From Hyphomicrobiales bacterium (GTDB lineage: Bacteria > Pseudomonadota > Alphaproteobacteria > Rhizobiales > Rhizobiaceae), in the NCBI GenBank assembly GCA_900471515.1, contig UCFC01000015.1, positions 186,001 through 250,000 of the forward strand: 64,000 nt of DNA, written 5' to 3'. Each line of letters opens with the position of its first letter. The first letter of the stretch is position 1. A model generated the notes under the pieces. It did no database searches. It was not told where the DNA came from and saw only the letters and a program-made list of their open reading frames with translations. The position numbers were made by a program, and so were the translations under genes. Of this stretch, positions 16,805-24,479 are shown piece by piece.

Positions 16805-18724
16805 TTAGCCGTTCGAGCCGAAAGGCTCGGTGCGCGGCGGCAGGGCCGGGACGTCGATATGGTCGGGGCCGAGGCCCTGCTTGGCGCGTTCGGCCATCAG
16901 TTCGTAGGCATGTTCCAGGTGGTGGCAGAAGCGCTCGGCATCGAAGAGCGGCGCGATGTAGCGCTTTTCCCGCAGATGCTGCTTGTAGCCGGCGACGCGT
17001 TCCGGGTTGAGGGCCAGCTCGACGGCCAGGTCCTCGTAGGCCTGCAGGTCGTCTGCGACGAGTTCGGGCAGGTCGATTGCTCTCAGCAGGCTTTCGCTGA
17101 CGCGGGAGGCGAAGTTGGTCCCCTTCATCGTCAGGACCGGCAGGCCGCCCCAGAGCTGTTCCGAGGTGGTGGTATGGCCGTTGACGGGGAAAGTATCGAT
17201 GCCGAGGTCGGCCGCCTGCTGGCGGCTGATGTGCTGTTCGTAGGGCGCGCGCGGGCAGAAGATGATGCGCTTCGGTGAAATGCCGCCGGCCTGGAAGCGT
17301 TCCAGCAGATTTTCCTTGTTGCGGGGCGTGTTGGCCATCAGCCAGAGCACGCTGTCGGGTGCGCGCTTGAGAATCCTGCACCAGCTGTCGACCACCTGCG
17401 AGGTGATCTTACGGTTGCCGTTGAAGGATGCGAAGATGAAGGCATTTTCCGGCAGGCCGAGCTGATCGCGCGTGACCGGCTGCGGCTGCGGGCGGTTGGC
17501 CGGGTCGTTCGGCTGATAGCTTTCCGGCATGCGCAGGAATTTCTCGTGGTAGAAAGGCTTGGCCACGTCAGGCAACACCGAATGGTCGCCGATGACATAG
17601 TCGAGATCGATATTGAGCGTGCTGCCGGGAAAGCCGAGCCACGCGACATGGATCGGCGCCAGCGGCTGGTTGAAGGCCGTGGAACGGCTCCCCGACGTAT
17701 GCCCCTTCAGGTCGACCATGATGTCGATATTTTCGGCGCGAACCGTCTTCAGGATCGCTTCGTCCGACAGGCCGTAGACATTGACGATCTTGCCCCAGCG
17801 GCTGCGGTCGGTCCTGTTGTTTTCCAGGTATTCGGGCAGCGTGTGGTCGAAAAGCGTGATCTCGAAACGGTTGCGGTCGTGGAGCTCGAGCACGCGCTGC
17901 AGGAGCTTCATCGTCGCGTGACCGTCCCAGAAGTCCGAGGACATGTAGCCGATGCGGATCTTGTCGGACCACGTGTGCGGCAGGCTGCGCCGGTAGGCAA
18001 CGGTGGCCGGATCGAGCGGCCTCGTGCCGATCGTCGCATAGCGGTTATAATCCTCGTTGCCGCACCAATGCAGGTGATAGAAGGGGTTGTCCTTCCTCAG
18101 GATGTCGATGTCGTTCTTGGCGAGCGCGGCGTCGATCGGCGCCTGGTGCTTGTTCGCCTCGGCGAACTCGTTGAATTCCCGCAGGCAGACGAGATAGAGG
18201 AAACGGAAGGCGAGGTTGCCCGGATACCGCCGGAAGAGGTTGCGGGCGAGCGTCTGGTTCGTCTCGTCCAGCAGGTCGTCGTTCAGCAGCAGTGCGGCAA
18301 GGCGCGCGTGTTCCGGATTCTGGCTTTCCGACAGGACCTTCTTGAAGGGGCGCAGCAGGTCGCGCCGCTGGCGGCGCAGATAGATCGAGGAGATGATGAA
18401 GGCAAGTTCGGGATCTTCCTGCGCCTTGCCGAGATTGCGCATCGCGATCAGGAGCGCCTCGTCATCGTTGCCGGACTCAAGATGGATCTTGGCGGCGGTC
18501 TTCAGGAATTCGTACGCGCCCTGTCCGGCGCAATCGGCAGCAAGGCAATAGGCCTTGGCGGCATCCGTCTTGAAGCCGAGTTGCAACAGGTTCTTGGCCA
18601 GGAGAGCGTAGGTCTTGGCGTCCTTCTGGGTATCGATGAGCTGGTTGAGCGTCGCCAGGGACTGTGTGTAGCGGCCGGCCTGATAGTCCCGGGATGCCGC
18701 CGAGAACGAAACTTTGCTGTTCAA
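16805..18724 (-). CDS. TPR protein with GT41 (O-GlcNAc transferase-like) domain, candidate flagellin glycosyltransferase
   Basis: A 639-residue protein. Residues 1 to about 210 are helical, TPR-like repeats. Residues about 255-615 match the SPINDLY/OGT catalytic region: KIRIGYMSSDFWDGHA (H269), AWLGFPGSTLNIDLDYVIGD, FNGNRKITS (K439, where OGT binds UDP) and the HTTTSEQLWGGLPVLTMKG donor loop. Such enzymes transfer sugar to Ser/Thr of proteins. The start is TTG 18724, supported by GGAG upstream. It stands alone on the minus strand between fliP and four flagellins, so flagellin is the obvious candidate acceptor, but that is inference from position. Confidence 0.85.
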   Translation of the reverse strand: MNSKVSFSAASRDYQAGRYTQSLATLNQLIDTQKDAKTYALLAKNLLQLGFKTDAAKAYCLAADCAGQGAYEFLKTAAKIHLESGNDDEALLIAMRNLGKAQEDPELAFIISSIYLRRQRRDLLRPFKKVLSESQNPEHARLAALLLNDDLLDETNQTLARNLFRRYPGNLAFRFLYLVCLREFNEFAEANKHQAPIDAALAKNDIDILRKDNPFYHLHWCGNEDYNRYATIGTRPLDPATVAYRRSLPHTWSDKIRIGYMSSDFWDGHATMKLLQRVLELHDRNRFEITLFDHTLPEYLENNRTDRSRWGKIVNVYGLSDEAILKTVRAENIDIMVDLKGHTSGSRSTAFNQPLAPIHVAWLGFPGSTLNIDLDYVIGDHSVLPDVAKPFYHEKFLRMPESYQPNDPANRPQPQPVTRDQLGLPENAFIFASFNGNRKITSQVVDSWCRILKRAPDSVLWLMANTPRNKENLLERFQAGGISPKRIIFCPRAPYEQHISRQQAADLGIDTFPVNGHTTTSEQLWGGLPVLTMKGTNFASRVSESLLRAIDLPELVADDLQAYEDLAVELALNPERVAGYKQHLREKRYIAPLFDAERFCHHLEHAYELMAERAKQGLGPDHIDVPALPPRTEPFGSNG

Positions 18725-19127
18725 AACCTAACTCCGTAAGGAAATGTTCCGGCATGAAATGGTGATCGACGGGACACGCACTCAGCCCACCCGCAGGACA
18801 CGGGTTGCCCGACGATACTATCCCGGCTTCTGCCACACTGGCACTCGAAGCTTGCTTGAAACCGGTGCGGCCGAATGCCCGTTTTCCGGGAGAAGTCGAA
18901 GCGCCGAAAACGAATTCAGCCAACATTAACCATGCAATCGAAGCGGCCCGGCGGGGGGCCGCGTTTTTAAGAAGTTGGCAAGTATTGGCTGCGAGATTGC
19001 CCTGGACATGACGGGTTTGGGCCAAAAGACAAGGGCACCGAGTGGCATGAAGCTGGTCCGTCATCGCCGGTATTTATAGTCCGGTATGTCCTCCTTTTTT
19101 GTATCTAGTTTTCTAGGGGACACACTT
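18725..19127 (+). promoter_or_regulatory. flaA upstream region with CtrA-like box and shared flagellin motif
   Basis: A 403-base gap between the divergent GT41 gene and flaA. It contains TTCA-N7-TTAAC (18915-18930) with the octamer TTAACCAT, and GGCATGAAGCTG (19044-19055), a motif repeated upstream of flaB, flaC and flaD. The leader hairpin next to the start is listed separately. No gene is visible in the gap. Confidence 0.6.
19087..19122 (+). promoter_or_regulatory. flaA leader hairpin covering the ribosome binding site
   Basis: TGTCCTC (19087-19093) can pair over 7 bp, one of them U-G, with GGGGACA (19116-19122). The Shine-Dalgarno AGGGGA (19115-19120) lies in the 3' arm, 7 nt before ATG 19128. 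Equivalent structures occur before flaB and flaC. Confidence 0.65.
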
Positions 19128-20039
19128 ATGACGAGCATTAACACGAACACTTCCGCCCAGGCAGCTCTCCAGACGCTGCGCAACGTCAACCAGAACCTGA
19201 CGAGCACGCAGAATCACGTTTCGTCCGGTTATCGCGTTGCCAAGGCTTCCGACAACGCTGCTTACTGGTCGATCGCAACCACCATGCGTTCGGACAACAA
19301 GGCCCTCTCGGCTGTTTCCGACGCTCTCGGCATGGGCGCCGCCAAGGTTGACACCGCTTACACCGCGATGGACAGCGCCATCGACGTCGTCGGCGAAATC
19401 AAGGCAAAGATCGTTGCCGCAACTGAAAACGGCGTCGACAAGAAGAAGGTTCAGGAAGAAATCGACCAGCTGCAGGACCAGCTCGTCAGCATCGCTCAGT
19501 CGGCTTCCTTCTCCGGTGAAAACTGGGTTGCTGGCGCCAACAACACGACGAAGAGCGTTGTTTCCTCCTTCGTTCGCGACGGTTCGAACGGCGTTTCGGT
19601 CAAGACCACCGACTACGTTCTGAACAACACCTCGAGCGGCAACGTTCTGTTCGGCATGCTGACGACCGGCGCCATCGAAACCTCCACGGGTATCCTTGGC
19701 TCGAGCGTTGGTACGATCGGCTCGGTTTACAGCCTCGACATCACCTCCTTCACGCAGGCTGACCTCGGCCTCGCTCTGAGCGCCGTTGAAGGCGCCCTGA
19801 AGGCGATGACGTCTGCCGGTGCAAAGCTGGGTTCGATCTCCACCCGCATCACGATGCAGGACGACTTCGTCAGCGCTCTCTCCGACTCGATCGACTCCGG
19901 TATCGGCCGCCTCGTCGATGCCAACATGGAAGAAGAATCCTCCAGGCTCTCTGCTCTCCAGACGCAGCAGCAGCTCGCGATCCAGTCTCTCTCGATCGCC
20001 AACTCTTCTTCGCAGAACATCCTGTCGCTCTTCCGCTAA
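19128..20039 (+). CDS. flaA: Flagellin FlaA
   Basis: A 303-residue rhizobial flagellin. The conserved N-terminal D0/D1 helix region (MTSINTNTSAQAALQTLRN, then HVSSGYRVAKASDNAAYWSI) and C-terminal helix (LQTQQQLAIQSLSIANSSSQNIL) flank a short Ser/Thr-rich centre. It is exported and polymerises into the filament. I chose ATG 19128 because it gives the family start and AGGGGA is 7 nt upstream; an in-frame ATG at 19086 would add 14 non-conserved residues. It is nearly identical to FlaB, with about 19 substitutions by my count. Confidence 0.96.
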   Translation: MTSINTNTSAQAALQTLRNVNQNLTSTQNHVSSGYRVAKASDNAAYWSIATTMRSDNKALSAVSDALGMGAAKVDTAYTAMDSAIDVVGEIKAKIVAATENGVDKKKVQEEIDQLQDQLVSIAQSASFSGENWVAGANNTTKSVVSSFVRDGSNGVSVKTTDYVLNNTSSGNVLFGMLTTGAIETSTGILGSSVGTIGSVYSLDITSFTQADLGLALSAVEGALKAMTSAGAKLGSISTRITMQDDFVSALSDSIDSGIGRLVDANMEEESSRLSALQTQQQLAIQSLSIANSSSQNILSLFR

Positions 20040-20068
20040 TAGCGGCGCAGCCACATTTCCGAAAGTCT

Positions 20069-20103
20069 CGAGGCCGGGTAACTCCCGGCCTCGAATGTTT
20101 TAA
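20069..20103 (+). terminator. Terminator after flaA
   Basis: CGAGGCCGGG (20069-20078) pairs perfectly with CCCGGCCTCG (20084-20093), with loop TAACT, followed by a short T run. It shows that flaA is probably transcribed alone. Confidence 0.85.
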
Positions 20104-20163
20104 TATTCAGTTAACGGAAACCTTTCTAAGTATCAGATATTTTTACGAAATTTCGTTTCTGAA

Positions 20164-20252
20164 TTTAGCTTTCCTTAACCATCTTGCTGTTTTCTAAGCC
20201 CATCGAAACGGCGAGTTAACCCTAACGAAGATGGTTAACAGGCATGATGCTG
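20164..20252 (+). promoter_or_regulatory. flaB control region: CtrA-like box, GTTAACC dyad and GGCATGA motif
   Basis: In order: TTTA-N7-TTAAC (20164-20179, one mismatch to TTAA-N7-TTAAC); a stretch with TTGCTGTTTTCT and ACGGCGAG also found before flaC; a dyad GTTAACC (20215-20221) with GGTTAAC (20233-20239); and GGCATGATGCTG (20241-20252). The order is the same at flaC, so it is very likely a functional promoter/operator. Confidence 0.65.
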
Positions 20253-20280
20253 ATCGCTGTGGGCCGGCCAAAATCCGGAA

Positions 20281-20311
20281 TGTCCCTTCCTATCATCTGC
20301 CAAAAGGGGCA
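20281..20311 (+). promoter_or_regulatory. flaB leader hairpin covering the ribosome binding site
   Basis: TGTCCCTT (20281-20288) can pair over 8 bp, one U-G, with AAGGGGCA (20304-20311), which contains the Shine-Dalgarno sequence before ATG 20320. The loop is about 15 nt. Confidence 0.7.
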
Positions 20312-20319
20312 AGCAAACT

Positions 20320-21234
20320 ATGACGAGCATCAACACCAATAACGCTGCAATGGCAGCTCTCCAGACGCTGCGCAACGTTAACCAGGGCCTCCAGAAGACC
20401 CAGGACCACGTTTCGTCCGGCTACCGCGTCGGCAAGGCTGCTGACAACGCTGCTTACTGGTCGATCGCAACCACCATGCGTTCGGACAACAAGGCCCTCT
20501 CGGCTGTTTCCGACGCTCTCGGCCTCGGCGCCGCCAAGGTTGACACCGCTTACACCGCGATGGACAGCGCCATCGACGTCGTCGGCGAAATCAAGGCAAA
20601 GATCGTTGCCGCAACCGAAAACGGCGTCGACAAGAAGAAGGTCCAGGAAGAAATCGACCAGCTGCAGGACCAGCTGATGAGCATCGCTCAGTCGGCTTCC
20701 TTCTCCGGCGAAAACTGGGTTGCTGGCGCCAACGCCGTAACCAAGAGCGTTGTTTCCTCCTTCGTTCGTGACGGTTCGAACGGCGTTTCGGTCAAGATGA
20801 CCGACTACGTTCTGAACAACACCTCGAGCGGCAACGTTCTGTTCGGCATGCTGACGACCGGCGCCATCGAAACCTCCACGGGTATCCTCGGCTCGAGCGT
20901 TGGTACGATCGGCTCGGTTTACAGCCTCGACATCACCTCCTTCACGCAGGCTGACCTCGGCCTTGCTCTGACCGCTGTCGAAAACGCCCTGAAGGCGATG
21001 ACGTCTGCCGGTGCAAAGCTGGGTTCGATCTCCACCCGCATCCAGATGCAGGACGACTTCGTCAGCGCCCTCTCCGACTCGATCGACTCCGGTATCGGCC
21101 GCCTCGTCGATGCCAACATGGAAGAAGAATCCTCCAAGCTCTCTGCTCTCCAGACGCAGCAGCAGCTCGGCATCCAGTCTCTGTCGATCGCCAACTCCTC
21201 TTCGCAGAACATCCTGTCGCTCTTCCGCGGCTGA
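20320..21234 (+). CDS. flaB: Flagellin FlaB
   Basis: A 304-residue flagellin with the same layout as FlaA: N-terminal MTSINTNNAAMAALQTLRN, HVSSGYRVGKAADNAAYWSI, and C-terminal LQTQQQLGIQSLSIANSSSQ. Most of the central and C-terminal DNA is identical or nearly so to flaA, pointing to recent duplication or gene conversion. Differences cluster in residues 8-40. It has its own upstream control region and its own terminators, so it is probably monocistronic. Confidence 0.96.
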   Translation: MTSINTNNAAMAALQTLRNVNQGLQKTQDHVSSGYRVGKAADNAAYWSIATTMRSDNKALSAVSDALGLGAAKVDTAYTAMDSAIDVVGEIKAKIVAATENGVDKKKVQEEIDQLQDQLMSIAQSASFSGENWVAGANAVTKSVVSSFVRDGSNGVSVKMTDYVLNNTSSGNVLFGMLTTGAIETSTGILGSSVGTIGSVYSLDITSFTQADLGLALTAVENALKAMTSAGAKLGSISTRIQMQDDFVSALSDSIDSGIGRLVDANMEEESSKLSALQTQQQLGIQSLSIANSSSQNILSLFRG

Positions 21235-21251
21235 TAGGATCGCGAAACATA

Positions 21252-21317
21252 ACCCGCCGGATAACCGGCGGGTCACATGGAAATCGAGCCGCGCTTCGAT
21301 GGAGCGCGGCTTTTTTT
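21252..21317 (+). terminator. Tandem hairpins and terminator after flaB
   Basis: First hairpin: ACCCGCCGG (21252-21260) with CCGGCGGGT (21265-21273), loop ATAA. Second: GCCGCGCT (21288-21295) with AGCGCGGC (21303-21310), followed by seven T. The second is a classic intrinsic terminator; the first may protect the 3' end of an abundant mRNA. Confidence 0.9.
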
Positions 21318-21325
21318 GATTTCTG

Positions 21326-21418
21326 TTAACGATTGATTAACCATATTGCTGTTTTCTGCGTCTCAACGAGACGGCGAGTTAACCAAATTTAAGAACGGGT
21401 TAACAGGCATGAAGGCTG
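21326..21418 (+). promoter_or_regulatory. flaC control region with perfect CtrA-like box, GTTAACC dyad and GGCATGA motif
   Basis: TTAA-N7-TTAACC at 21326-21342 matches the alphaproteobacterial CtrA consensus exactly. It is followed by TTGCTGTTTTCT and ACGGCGAG shared with flaB, then the dyad GTTAACC (21378-21384) with GGTTAAC (21398-21404), then GGCATGAAGGCTG (21406-21418). Confidence 0.7.
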
Positions 21419-21446
21419 ATCGTCGTTCCCGGGCGCTATTCCCGAA

Positions 21447-21481
21447 TGTCCCTTTATTTTAACGTCTGCCAACAAGGGGCA
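21447..21481 (+). promoter_or_regulatory. flaC leader hairpin covering the ribosome binding site
   Basis: TGTCCCTT (21447-21454) can pair over 8 bp, one U-G, with AAGGGGCA (21474-21481). The Shine-Dalgarno sequence lies in the 3' arm before ATG 21490. Both arms match flaB although the loop sequence differs. Confidence 0.7.
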
Positions 21482-21489
21482 ATCATTTC

Positions 21490-22398
21490 ATGACCAGCAT
21501 TTTGACGAACGTCGCGGCTATGGCCGCCCTCCAGACCCTCCGCGGTATCAGCAACAGTCTCCAGGACACTCAGAACCGCGTATCTTCCGGCTATCGCGTT
21601 GAAAAGGCGGCAGACAACGCAGCCTATTGGTCCATCGCAACAACCATGCGCTCGGACAACAAGGCCCTTTCCGCGGTTTCCGACGCTCTCGGCCTCGGCG
21701 CCGCAAAGGTCGATACGGCCTACACGGCCATGGACAACGCCATCGACGTGGTCAGCGAAATCAAGTCGAAGATCGTTGCCGCGACGGAAAAGGGCGTCGA
21801 CAAGACCAAGATCCAGGAAGAAATCAGCCAGCTCCAGGCTCAGCTCATGAGCATTTCCCAGTCGGCTTCCTTCTCCGGCGAAAACTGGGTTGCCGGCAAT
21901 TCGACCAAGAGCGTCGTTTCCACCTTCGTCCGTGACGGCAACGGCAACGTTTCGGTCAAGACGACCGACTATGTCCTCAACGCGGCCTCCAACGGCAACG
22001 TCCTGTTCGGCATGACCACGGCAGGCACCATCGATTCGAGCAGCGGCATCATCGGCTCCTCCAACGGCACGATCGGTTCGATCTACACCATGAACATCAC
22101 CACCTTCGGTCAGACGGAAATCGCTATGGCACTGACGGCAATCGAAGCGGGCCTGGAGGCAATGACGAAGGCAGCCTCTCAGCTCGGCTCCATCTCCAAC
22201 CGCATCGAGCTGCAGGAAAACTTCGTCGCGGCCCTCGGCGACTCGATCGACTCGGGTGTCGGCCGTCTCGTCGATGCCGACATGGAAGAGGAATCGAGCA
22301 GGCTCACGGCGCTGCAGACACAGCAACAGCTGGCGATCCAGTCGCTCTCGATTGCAAACTCCAGCGCTCAGAACGTCCTCACGCTCTTCCGCAGCTAA
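21490..22398 (+). CDS. flaC: Flagellin FlaC
   Basis: A 302-residue flagellin with intact terminal helices (MTSILTNVAAMAALQTLRG, RVSSGYRVEKAADNAAYWSI, and LQTQQQLAIQSLSIANSSAQ). It is clearly homologous to FlaA/FlaB but more diverged in the centre and at codon level. It is followed by its own terminator. The names flaA to flaD are assigned here by order; the S. meliloti lettering may differ. Confidence 0.94.
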   Translation: MTSILTNVAAMAALQTLRGISNSLQDTQNRVSSGYRVEKAADNAAYWSIATTMRSDNKALSAVSDALGLGAAKVDTAYTAMDNAIDVVSEIKSKIVAATEKGVDKTKIQEEISQLQAQLMSISQSASFSGENWVAGNSTKSVVSTFVRDGNGNVSVKTTDYVLNAASNGNVLFGMTTAGTIDSSSGIIGSSNGTIGSIYTMNITTFGQTEIAMALTAIEAGLEAMTKAASQLGSISNRIELQENFVAALGDSIDSGVGRLVDADMEEESSRLTALQTQQQLAIQSLSIANSSAQNVLTLFRS

Positions 22399-22451
22399 GG
22401 CGGCGGCTGAAGCTGGACCAAACCTTGCGCCGCCAGTTCGCGGCATCCTGG

Positions 22452-22480
22452 AAACCGCGCCGAAAAGGCGCGGTTTTTCT
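22452..22480 (+). terminator. Terminator after flaC
   Basis: AAACCGCGCC (22452-22461) pairs with GGCGCGGTTT (22467-22476), with loop GAAAA, followed by TTCTTTT. Confidence 0.9.
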
Positions 22481-22550
22481 TTTATTTCAATGATTTGCAG
22501 AGCAGTCGCCACACTCGTTTCGATCCCCGATTCCGCTCTTGCGAAACTGG

Positions 22551-22633
22551 TTGATATCGGGTTAACGTTGCCGCAAGTTGATTTGTTTTGCGACGCACCG
22601 GCGCGGGAACCCGCCCGGGAGGCATGAAGCCAG
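22551..22633 (+). promoter_or_regulatory. flaD control region with CtrA-like box and GGCATGA motif
   Basis: TTGA-N7-TTAAC (22551-22566, one mismatch) and GGCATGAAGCCAG (22621-22633) are present, as before the other flagellins. The GTTAACC/GGTTAAC dyad and the ribosome-site hairpin are not seen here. Confidence 0.5.
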
Positions 22634-22683
22634 TTCAGTCGCTGCCGGCAAAACCGGCCTGATCCCTTCACCTTTCCGAGACC

Positions 22684-23643
22684 ATGTCGATGACCGTCAA
22701 GATTACCAACGCGGCCGCGGTGAGTGCGCTTGCAGTGCTGCGCAGCATCAACAAAGAATCGTCCGACGTACAGCAGCAGATTTCCACGGCCAAGCGCGTG
22801 GCAACTGCGGCCGACGATGCGACCTACTGGTCGATCGCGAGCGTGATGCGCGCCGACAGCACCAACCTCGGCACCATTGGCGATGCGCTCGGCCTCGGTG
22901 CCGCGAAGGTCGATGCGACCTATACGGCGATGAATTCCGCCATCGATCTCCTCGGCGATCTGAGAGCCAAGCTGGTTGCCGCCCGTGAGCCCGGCGCCGA
23001 CAAGGACAAGATCAACGCCGAAATCACCGAATACAAGAACCAGCTCCAGACGATGGTCGAAGGCACGGCCTTCGCCGGTGAAAACTGGCTCCTGAACGGC
23101 GAGCCCGCCGCCCCTCCGCAGTGGCAGATCATCGGCAGCTTCGTGCGCGCCCCGACAGGCGAATATCAGGCGCAGACGATCGACTTTCCGTCGTCCCAGA
23201 CCATCCTGATCGACAGGAACAATGCCAGCGGCGGCCTGTTCACCAAGGATGTCAACGGCAATTCCGACGGCACGCCGGTCCGCAACTACTATCTGCTGAA
23301 CGTAAATTCCGGAACGCCGGCGACCGGCACGGAAATCTCCATCAGCAAGTCGACCACCGACTCGCAGCTGATGGATATGCTGACGGCCACGGACGCCATG
23401 CTCAAGCAGCTCACGAATTCGGCAGCGGGGATCGGTGTCATGAAGGCTCGTATCGACGATCAGATCGACTATACTGCGGATCTGTCCGACGCCGTCGACA
23501 AGAGCGTCGGCGCCCTCGTCGATACCGATATGGACGAGGCTTCGACGCGCCAGAAGGCGATCGAAACGCAGAAGCAGATGGCCGTCGAGGCGATTTCCAT
23601 CCTCAATACGTCCGCCAGCAAGATTCTCATCCTGCTCGAATAA
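22684..23643 (+). CDS. flaD: Divergent flagellin FlaD
   Basis: A 319-residue flagellin family member. The N-terminal region (VSALAVLRSINKESSDVQQQ, then RVATAADDATYWSIASVMRA) and C-terminal region (STRQKAIETQKQMAVEAISI) are recognisable but well diverged from FlaA-C. The centre is longer and contains YLLNVNSGTPATGTEISISK. It may be a minor filament subunit. There is no leader hairpin like those of flaA-C, and the ribosome site before ATG 22684 is weak. An alternative Met is two codons downstream. Confidence 0.92.
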   Translation: MSMTVKITNAAAVSALAVLRSINKESSDVQQQISTAKRVATAADDATYWSIASVMRADSTNLGTIGDALGLGAAKVDATYTAMNSAIDLLGDLRAKLVAAREPGADKDKINAEITEYKNQLQTMVEGTAFAGENWLLNGEPAAPPQWQIIGSFVRAPTGEYQAQTIDFPSSQTILIDRNNASGGLFTKDVNGNSDGTPVRNYYLLNVNSGTPATGTEISISKSTTDSQLMDMLTATDAMLKQLTNSAAGIGVMKARIDDQIDYTADLSDAVDKSVGALVDTDMDEASTRQKAIETQKQMAVEAISILNTSASKILILLE

Positions 23644-23644
23644 G

Positions 23645-23680
23645 GCGCGAGCGCGGGGGCGGCACCATTCATCCTCGCGC
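23645..23680 (+). terminator. Possible terminator after flaD
   Basis: GCGCGAG (23645-23651) can pair with CTCGCGC (23674-23680) around a 22-nt loop, followed by a T-rich stretch. The long loop makes it a weak candidate. Confidence 0.4.
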
Positions 23681-23840
23681 AAGTTTGGGTTTCTAGTTTC
23701 CGGCATGAAGGCATTGTCCGAATCCATGCCGGCGACAGGCCCCGAGCCTCTCCCGAACCGGAACGGCACGCCGGCAAGGACGATGGTCATTTTTCAAGCG
23801 GGGGCATGCCGCGTGCTTCCCGAATACTGGACGGTTTTTT

Positions 23841-24479
23841 ATGAGCATTATGCTTTCCCGGTATTTGAAGGATTTCGGTGAGCCGAGTCCCTCGGCGCCG
23901 ATCATCGATGTAGATGATTTCGCCGCCGAAACCGCCTCCGTATTTGCGGAGCTGCCGCAGGAGCCCGAAATCGACATCGAGGCGGAACGGCGCGAGGCCC
24001 ATTCCGAAGGTTTCGCGGCCGCAACCCTGGAATTGACCGAAAAATACGAACGCGAAGCCGAGGCCGCCGCCGCCGCGCATGCCCGCGAGATCGAAGAGCT
24101 GAAGCTCCGTTACGAGATCGAGGCCGCCGCCGTGATCGCTTCGCGCATCCGCGACATGGCCGAAGAGATCGCCACGCTCGTCAGCGAGGCGACCGCCACG
24201 GCAATCGCGCCGATCATGACCGAAGCGCTGGCAAGGAAGGCGACCGAAAATCTTGCCGTCCTGCTGCGCGAGGCAATCCTCGACGGTGCCGCGGCCCCGA
24301 TCGTCGTGCGCGGCCCGGCCAAGCTTTTCGACATCCTCAAGGGCGAACTCGGAGAACATGCCGCATTGGTGCGCCATCACGAGGCCGATGACGTCGACCT
24401 TGCTGCCGAGATTGGCGAAACCGTACTCGTGACCCGTATTTCCGCCTGGGCGGCTAGCTTGAAGAAAGTTTCCGAATGA
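23841..24479 (+). CDS. Probable FliH-like regulator of the FliI export ATPase
   Basis: A 212-residue acidic, Ala/Glu-rich protein. Residues about 45-110 are a heptad-like coiled coil (AERREAHSEGFAAATLEL, then EKYEREAEAAAAAHA), and residues about 115-210 form an alpha/beta domain. This is the FliH/V-ATPase E-subunit layout, and no other fliH is visible although fliI is present. It overlaps motB by 4 nt and precedes the stator genes. The assignment rests on architecture and context and remains an inference. In rhizobia this gene is usually left as hypothetical. Confidence 0.6.
   Translation: MSIMLSRYLKDFGEPSPSAPIIDVDDFAAETASVFAELPQEPEIDIEAERREAHSEGFAAATLELTEKYEREAEAAAAAHAREIEELKLRYEIEAAAVIASRIRDMAEEIATLVSEATATAIAPIMTEALARKATENLAVLLREAILDGAAAPIVVRGPAKLFDILKGELGEHAALVRHHEADDVDLAAEIGETVLVTRISAWAASLKKVSE

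Noticed and set aside
19044..19056. Possible sigma-54 promoter (TGGCATGAAGCTGG) upstream of flaA
   Set aside because: The GG to GC spacing does not fit the -24/-12 rule, and rhizobial flagellins are not known to be sigma-54 dependent.
21454..23790. Very long minus-strand frame (778 codons) across flaC and flaD, with similar frames antisense to flaA and flaB
   Set aside because: The translation is a low-complexity reverse image of the flagellins (repeated in step with the paralogues), with no family motif; it is a consequence of biased codon use.
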